Below are positions 58,466 through 64,000 of a stretch of DNA of 64,000 bases, piece by piece (within the stretch, counting starts at the first letter, position 1; each line of letters begins with the position of its first letter). The stretch covers positions 1-64,000 of the forward strand of contig JAEQBH010003948.1 of the NCBI GenBank assembly GCA_016808115.1. The letters run 5' to 3'. The notes under the pieces are model-generated. The model had not been told where the DNA came from and ran no database searches. It saw nothing but the letters and a program-made list of their open reading frames with translations. Source of the stretch: Tetrastigma voinierianum. Taxonomy: Eukaryota > Streptophyta > Magnoliopsida > Vitales > Vitaceae. Made by a program: the position numbers and the translations under genes.

Positions 58466-61400
58466 AGCGGATTAGAGATGATCGAAGCACCAGAAATGAG
58501 GAACATCAAATGACCAGGCTGCATCTAAAGCAATTTATGGGTCAATTAGTGAGAAATGGAGAAAAGATTTTCGTCTTAATAAAATCAATGATTCTGGATG
58601 ATAAAAAAAATACATGAGTGAGGGTAGTCATTCAAGGTTTTATATACTCTGTAATAAAACCATTCTTGATAATGTGGAAGAGTAAGGTTTCAGATAGTAG
58701 TGGCTTGCATTGGGAGTGTCGTCTGTTGCGCAGTCGTACCGGATTGGGGATTGACCGCCAGCCCACCTGTGCTATCTTGCGCAGCCACTGCTTCGACTCA
58801 CCCCCGCTGTCGAAGAGTGAAATTACTTCAATCTATAACATCATTCAACATCCAATAGTGTGTTCTTGATAATACAAAGGATGAGGATGGGGAGGATGCT
58901 AATATTCTTAGTGATGATGAGATGAGTTCGATGGATGCCTTCCGTAATTACCTCCGACCGTTGCAGCGAAATAACAATGGTTTATTGTGCATGATTTGTA
59001 AAAGCGAGTTGCTAGTTCTGGAAAGATTGTCGTACTCTTTGCTGAAGTGCCGCGTTATCAACATTGATGCGCGGTGAGTGGTGCGACGTGTATGGCGGTT
59101 CTTTGCGAATTGATTCAGTTGGTTGATTAGGCTATAAACCACAACTATGCTGGAGGGTGAGGGCGTGACCTTTATATTCTGGATCTAGCGAAGTTGTTAT
59201 TTTATAATCTGATTGATTCTTTTGATTGTTGATCATGGTTCATCTTCGGATGTTTGTACCTTTGCGATGTTTGCTCTTGATCAGTCAGTTTTTCTTGCTT
59301 TATTGTTGTTGGCGATGTTTCTCCCGGCATATACATTCTTGTGGCTCTTGATCGCAGATGGTTCCAGCGATGGGTGTTATAAATAAACAATGTTGGTCGC
59401 CCATGTCTGTGTTGGCGCTGAATCTGCACGAGAAAGCCTTGAAATCAGCCATATCTCAAACCATCTTGATCTAATGAGTAGTGAAGCTTTTTCTGACGCT
59501 TAACCCGGCCATTTGTAGCTGGCCTTATCAAGCTGGTGCCATATCCTCGGTCCCAATACACATTTGGGCCACATTATCAGTTCCTGTATGATTTGCTCCT
59601 CTGACAAGTTTCCCATCATGTCCCGATATTGTGAATAGATCTTTGACGCCAGCGACAAGTGTAGACTTGGTTGTTTCTTCCTCAATTTTTGGGCCAGAAA
59701 TAAATTCCAATAATAAGCGAATGAGAACAATAGAGTGCTCACAATGAGAATTAGTATGATCAAAATTGAGAAAACTTATTGGCCTTCTTGGTTGCAGCTT
59801 GAGATGATGACATTATTACCACGAGACCTTTATTGTTTCTAAATGCCTCGAATGGAGCGAAAACTTTGATGGCCCAGGAGAGGACCTTCCAGCCCGATTG
59901 CTTGGGATATCGGCGGATGTGGAGCTATGGATCATCCAAAGTGTGTGGGATGGTGCGAGAGAAGGCCAGTTGCTAGGAGATTCAACGTCTCAGTGCCGTA
60001 ACTCTCAATGGCGGTGGAATCTCTCCTGTCTGTTGTTTGACTAGATCAAGACTCCCGAGAAGATGCAACTTTCCAAATTTCGTGGGGTATGCTATCCTGG
60101 AAATCGATTCCCACTCAAAGTTCGAGGAAGATAATTTACAAACTAAGTTCCTGTTGTTTGGGAATTTGGCCCAGCAAGTTGTTTGATGCCAAGTCAAGGG
60201 TTTGAAAGATCGGCTAATTTCCCAATTTCAAGTACTTCTGAAGATCGTTGTTAGTCATCAACAAATCAAGCAAATAGAACGCTTATACCCAATTCTTTTG
60301 AGATCTTCCGGCTCAAAATGATTTGAGAAAGATCAGAGTCGTTGTAATTGAGTGGCTCCCGAGTTTGAAATTAGTATGGCACGGAGAATGTGTATTTGTT
60401 GGAGATGTTCCGGTGTGTTAGTTGCAACCTTTGTCCCCATTTCTCAGAAAGCTCGCCATAAAATTTATTCTGCTTAGATACAGATATGATTCGAGTTTGG
60501 GTATACACAAAACTTCGGCTATATCTCCGGTGAGTTAGTTTACTGTCAGTGCGAACTCTGAATAAGCTAATTGATTTTCAAGCTCTTTGTGGGGACCCGT
60601 GAAATGGTTCCTAGGCGGATGGTTCCTAGAGGCGGCAATTATAAGTGCTCACTGGCAATCTCGCCTCAGAAGTCACAATGAAGCATTTTCATAATTCAAA
60701 ATATTCCAATGTTTATTCATTTTATGGCAAATCACTAATTACAATATAATCATGCCCAACAGTTAATGACAAGTTTCCGGTGGTCTGTATTGAACTATTT
60801 GGATTGTTAAATGACAATTCAAGAGTCACAGATCTTAATAATCAATTTAAGAATATTTGAACCAGATAGTTATTTACTCAAGGGTGTTAATGCTTAAATT
60901 CCTGTTACCTGCTGAAGGAGGATTGGACCAACAGAATTTAATCGAGCATTCAAGATCTAAGAGATCTTAACATCCAATTTCAGAATAAAACCAATAGTTT
61001 GTTGGTAATGGGGTACAATGTGGTTAAATTCCCTGCTACTTTACTGAAGAGTTATTGTGGACCAATGAGACTATTAATTCTAAATCAAGTCTACAGTGAG
61101 ATAACAACCGCCTCGAGGAATGGAATCAGATAGCTTGTCTAAATGGCAAAATAATGGTTAAATTCCTCTGTTGTTCCATGAACAGAGACGGACTGTTGAG
61201 ATTGTTAAATGACAAAACAAGACAATTAAGAGATTCAATAACTGCATTTCCCTTGCAGAATGAACCCATAGTTTGTCTTGCATAGAAGGATCAATGTGGT
61301 TAGCCCTTTCCAAGTTACTATGAAGGGTTAATATTAATCACATGAGACTATTAACTTTAAACGAAGTCATTATGATCTTAAATGTCCACTTGAGAATGGA

Positions 61401-61570
61401 ACCAGAGAGTTTGTTCCACAAGTAATACAATGGTTAAATTTGCCACTGCAGTGGAATTATAATTGATCAGTAGATTGCTTCTACTCAATTTAGTGACATT
61501 ATGCCCTCGTCTTTTCAAAACAAATAAAAAATGGAAATCAATCCATTCTGGTTTGGGATTGGTTTTACCA
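58466..61570 (-). pseudogene. LRR receptor-like kinase, MIK2-like (copy E)
   Basis: Plasma membrane receptor kinase, paralogue of copy 1. From the right: LRR repeats (61560-60600, worn NKLSGSI and PPSIGN-like units), further LRRs to 59860, a transmembrane helix (ILILIVSTLLFSFAYYW, 59763-59710), and juxtamembrane KLRKKQ. Then KLVRGANHT-like remains of KLVYEDIIQAT, TGTGYG-like glycine loop remains (59570-59520), KKLHYSS, and LKAF (59460-59420). The C-lobe is worn: FGTAR near 59000, PELA..TNHAQ (58990), EVITEG (58940). The last exon is at 58860-58690 (IDKRLTP-like, LACLCA and PTM remains, QATTI). The LRR N-terminal cap was not found, so the 5' end may be missing. The 3' tail at 58470-58640 matches copy 1. 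Confidence 0.82.
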
Positions 61571-63259
61571 TCCATTTGGGGAAAGAACTATGGAATCTAG
61601 GATTAGGTTTTCGCAAACAAATTGAGATTCATATGTTAAAGCAAATTGATTTCATAAAGATTATGAAGATCAACAAAATTTACAGGTAAAAGTGACATAC
61701 AATAAAGTTGATCCTCGTTGTTGTAACATATTCATCTCATATAAAGAGCATATTTGAGCAATGGAAATGCCACAAAAGGACAACATTGACCCAAAAAAAA
61801 AGTTTTCAAAATGCTAATGAAATATAACCTAACATCAAGATAACATAGACTTATCCCCACCATCAAAGATACCATCAAACAATAAAACACACCAAAAAAC
61901 AAAAATATTTGGTTCACAAGTTTCTACTAATAAAACATTCAAGTTGTGGCATTTGATAACGTAATTTCTGGGAGATAGCCGAAAGTTCAAATATAATGTA
62001 TCAGAAGCCTACCAAATCAAGCGAAACAAGAGGAAAAATTTGCTCCTCTCTTTCACGCGTTGTTTTGATGTCTTGTCTGCTTGAGAAACTCAATGCTGTC
62101 TGAAGAAAAGATATTTTAGCTCAATATCTTGACTTCAAAATTTTGAGGAAAAACTGTGGGAGAGAAAGAAAACATGTAGTAAAAAGTGAAAGAACATATT
62201 AATAAAACAAAACAAACACAATCTATATATTATTTTATATTTTTATCACTAATTTATTATTTTATTTAAGATCCCATCAATGTTATTAGAAACATACTTC
62301 AAGATTCTCACAAAATTCACCAATATATTTTTTTGGATTTTACAATACAGCATGAAAAGCAAGTTAACAAAAATGTTGGTAATTACTCATGTTTGACCGC
62401 TTTAAATTAGTTCTCACCACTTTATAAAGTATTGTCATCTTCTAATAGAAAAACAAAGACGGTCCCATTAATCACTTTAAGTCTCTTTCCTAAATTTTTT
62501 TTCAAAAAAGGTGCTTTCAAATTCAAATCATATTTAAAATTACGATAATTTACATGGTCAAGACTTAGAATGAACAAGTTTTTATAGGTATCACAACTTC
62601 CAAAATATGAAACAACTAAAACAACAATTATTAATTTGCTGAAATCTGCTCAATTTATAGGTATTATCATCCTTTCAAAAAACAAAAATCCTCTAATTAA
62701 TCATCTTAAAGTCTTCACCAATTCCAAAACGACTTTAAAAACTTTAATTACACTTAATTATATTCACTTCAATGTAGATACATATCATGTCTATTAGGTA
62801 GAAAATTCTACCATGTGTTATCATGAAATTTGACCATGAAGTATTCATTATATTAGTCACCCATGTCAATATCCTATTCATGTAGAAGGTATTTATAGAT
62901 GAGCCCATTCATTAAATTGTATTACAACATCTTAAGGTTAAATAAAGAGGGTGACAATAACGCAGCTACAAGTGATCTGAATTGAAGGAGATATGATCAA
63001 AATATATTAAATTGATTAATAAAAGATTAAAATTTCTACCATAATAATAAAAAATTCAATTGGGTTCATAATAGTAATCTTGTAGAACTGCTTGGGTTTA
63101 TGTTGATCAACTAAAAGAATCCAACAATGATAGGCTTCAATTTATTAAATTATAGTATTAAATATCTACTGGGAATTCCTTTTGAATAGAATTATTATGT
63201 TGACTTCAACTAAAGAATCCAAATGTATAGGTCAACTATAAACAGGTATTAAATATCTA
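61571..63259. repeat. duplicated 5' flank of receptor kinase copy E
   Basis: 61915-62060 matches 7920-8060 (CPSF73-I 3'-flank remnant). 62060-62890 matches 8066-8931, and 62890-63180 matches 10927-11230, with the solo LTR absent. TATGTTGA..CAACTAAAGAATCCAA recurs at 63100 and 63205. No gene is seen. Confidence 0.65.
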
Positions 63260-64000
63260 TGACGCCCAAAACCAAACTGCTGAGAACCAACTCATGAAAC
63301 TCAGCATCTTTAATGCTTAGACACAGAAATATTATGAGTAAAAAGCCTTAGCCACTTAAGCCCATACATCACTCATTAAAAATACATTTCCCAATCTATA
63401 ATACAGTTCGAAGGATATTATCACTTTAATACAAACATATATTAAAATTGTGAGCTTAATACATGTTTTATAAATAATCCATCAGCCATGTTTACTTTCT
63501 TTCAAAATATACTTCGAATATGCCGCTTCCGATCGCCTCCCTCACAGATCTAAATAATATCCGGGACAGCTAGCAACGTCTGTGAGTGATACTTCCTAGC
63601 TGGGTTATCTCCACCAAAGGTGCATGCAATGATAACCAAACACATCAAGTAACACATGATCCACTAATGTGGCCCACATGCTCAATCCCATGTCTCTGAA
63701 TTCCACCCATCAGCTACACATACTCCAAGCTACTGAAAAATATGTCAAAACAAAAGCTTTTGTTCTCGAAACTTACTAACAGTTTCGTAGCCCATTAGAC
63801 AACCTCCCAGCGAACTGCTGATAATCCTCCAAACAATTCATGGGCCTCCTCCGCATGAATTACACACAACTCCAACACACTTCACTGCACCTTCCTGAAT
63901 TCTTCAACATTGCTTTTGCTTTCTTTCGCGTCATAATCACACTAATATCTCAGAGTCTCACAGAATCAATGGTGCCGTGATTCCAAACCATTCATGTTAA
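63260..64000 (-). mobile_element. partial LTR running off the window
   Basis: TGACGCCCAAAACC at 63260 interrupts the duplicated flank. Its inverse (GGTTTTGGGCGTCA) resembles the GGGGGTGTC(A) 3' end of the LTR at 10926. The following 740 bp are non-coding and unlike the flank. It is read as the 3' end of an LTR in minus orientation. The other end is outside the window. Confidence 0.45.

Overview
This is nuclear DNA from a flowering plant. It is AT-rich with long introns, and it carries a plant LRR receptor kinase of the MIK2 type, the polyadenylation endonuclease CPSF73-I, a plant phospholipase D fragment, Ty1/copia and Ty3/gypsy relics, a CACTA transposon, tRNA-derived SINEs and MITEs. No species can be named. 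Nearly every recognisable exon is broken by small indels. This may be real pseudogene decay, uncorrected long-read error, or both, so gene copies are entered as pseudogenes and recognised by stitching short peptide matches across frames.

The backbone is a local duplication cluster of two unrelated genes, all on the minus strand: CPSF73-I (pre-mRNA 3'-end cleavage) and a MIK2-like LRR receptor kinase. From left to right: a truncated CPSF73-I 5' half (1-2160); receptor kinase copy 1 (2345-5700) with a triplicated promoter repeat; its 5' flank split by a solo LTR (8932-10926); a CPSF73-I 3' stub (13735-13885); CPSF73-I copy B (14251-18466, no promoter region); CPSF73-I copy C (18993-23164, the only copy with a 5' leader); a phospholipase D C-terminal fragment (24795-25360).

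The middle (about 25.4-44.4 kb) is mostly transposon debris. It holds a LINE reverse transcriptase scrap, inverted and direct SINE copies, the 3' end of a gypsy polyprotein with two head-to-tail long LTRs that differ in internal tandem repeats, an LTR-like direct repeat pair, an hAT-type MITE with an 8-bp target duplication, and a split copia pol relic.

The right third returns to the duplication cluster. CPSF73-I copy D (44.7-55.3 kb) is split by a SINE, a 3.1-kb solo LTR and a 3.9-kb CACTA element. It is followed by a receptor kinase C-terminal fragment fused in frame to CPSF73-I copy E (55.5-58.5 kb), then receptor kinase copy E (58.5-61.6 kb) and its 5' flank, which matches the flank of copy 1, and an LTR that runs off the window.

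There is no operon logic. The biological interest lies in how recombination has repeatedly joined a receptor kinase to an essential RNA-processing nuclease gene, and in paralogous empty sites that date and delimit the transposon insertions.
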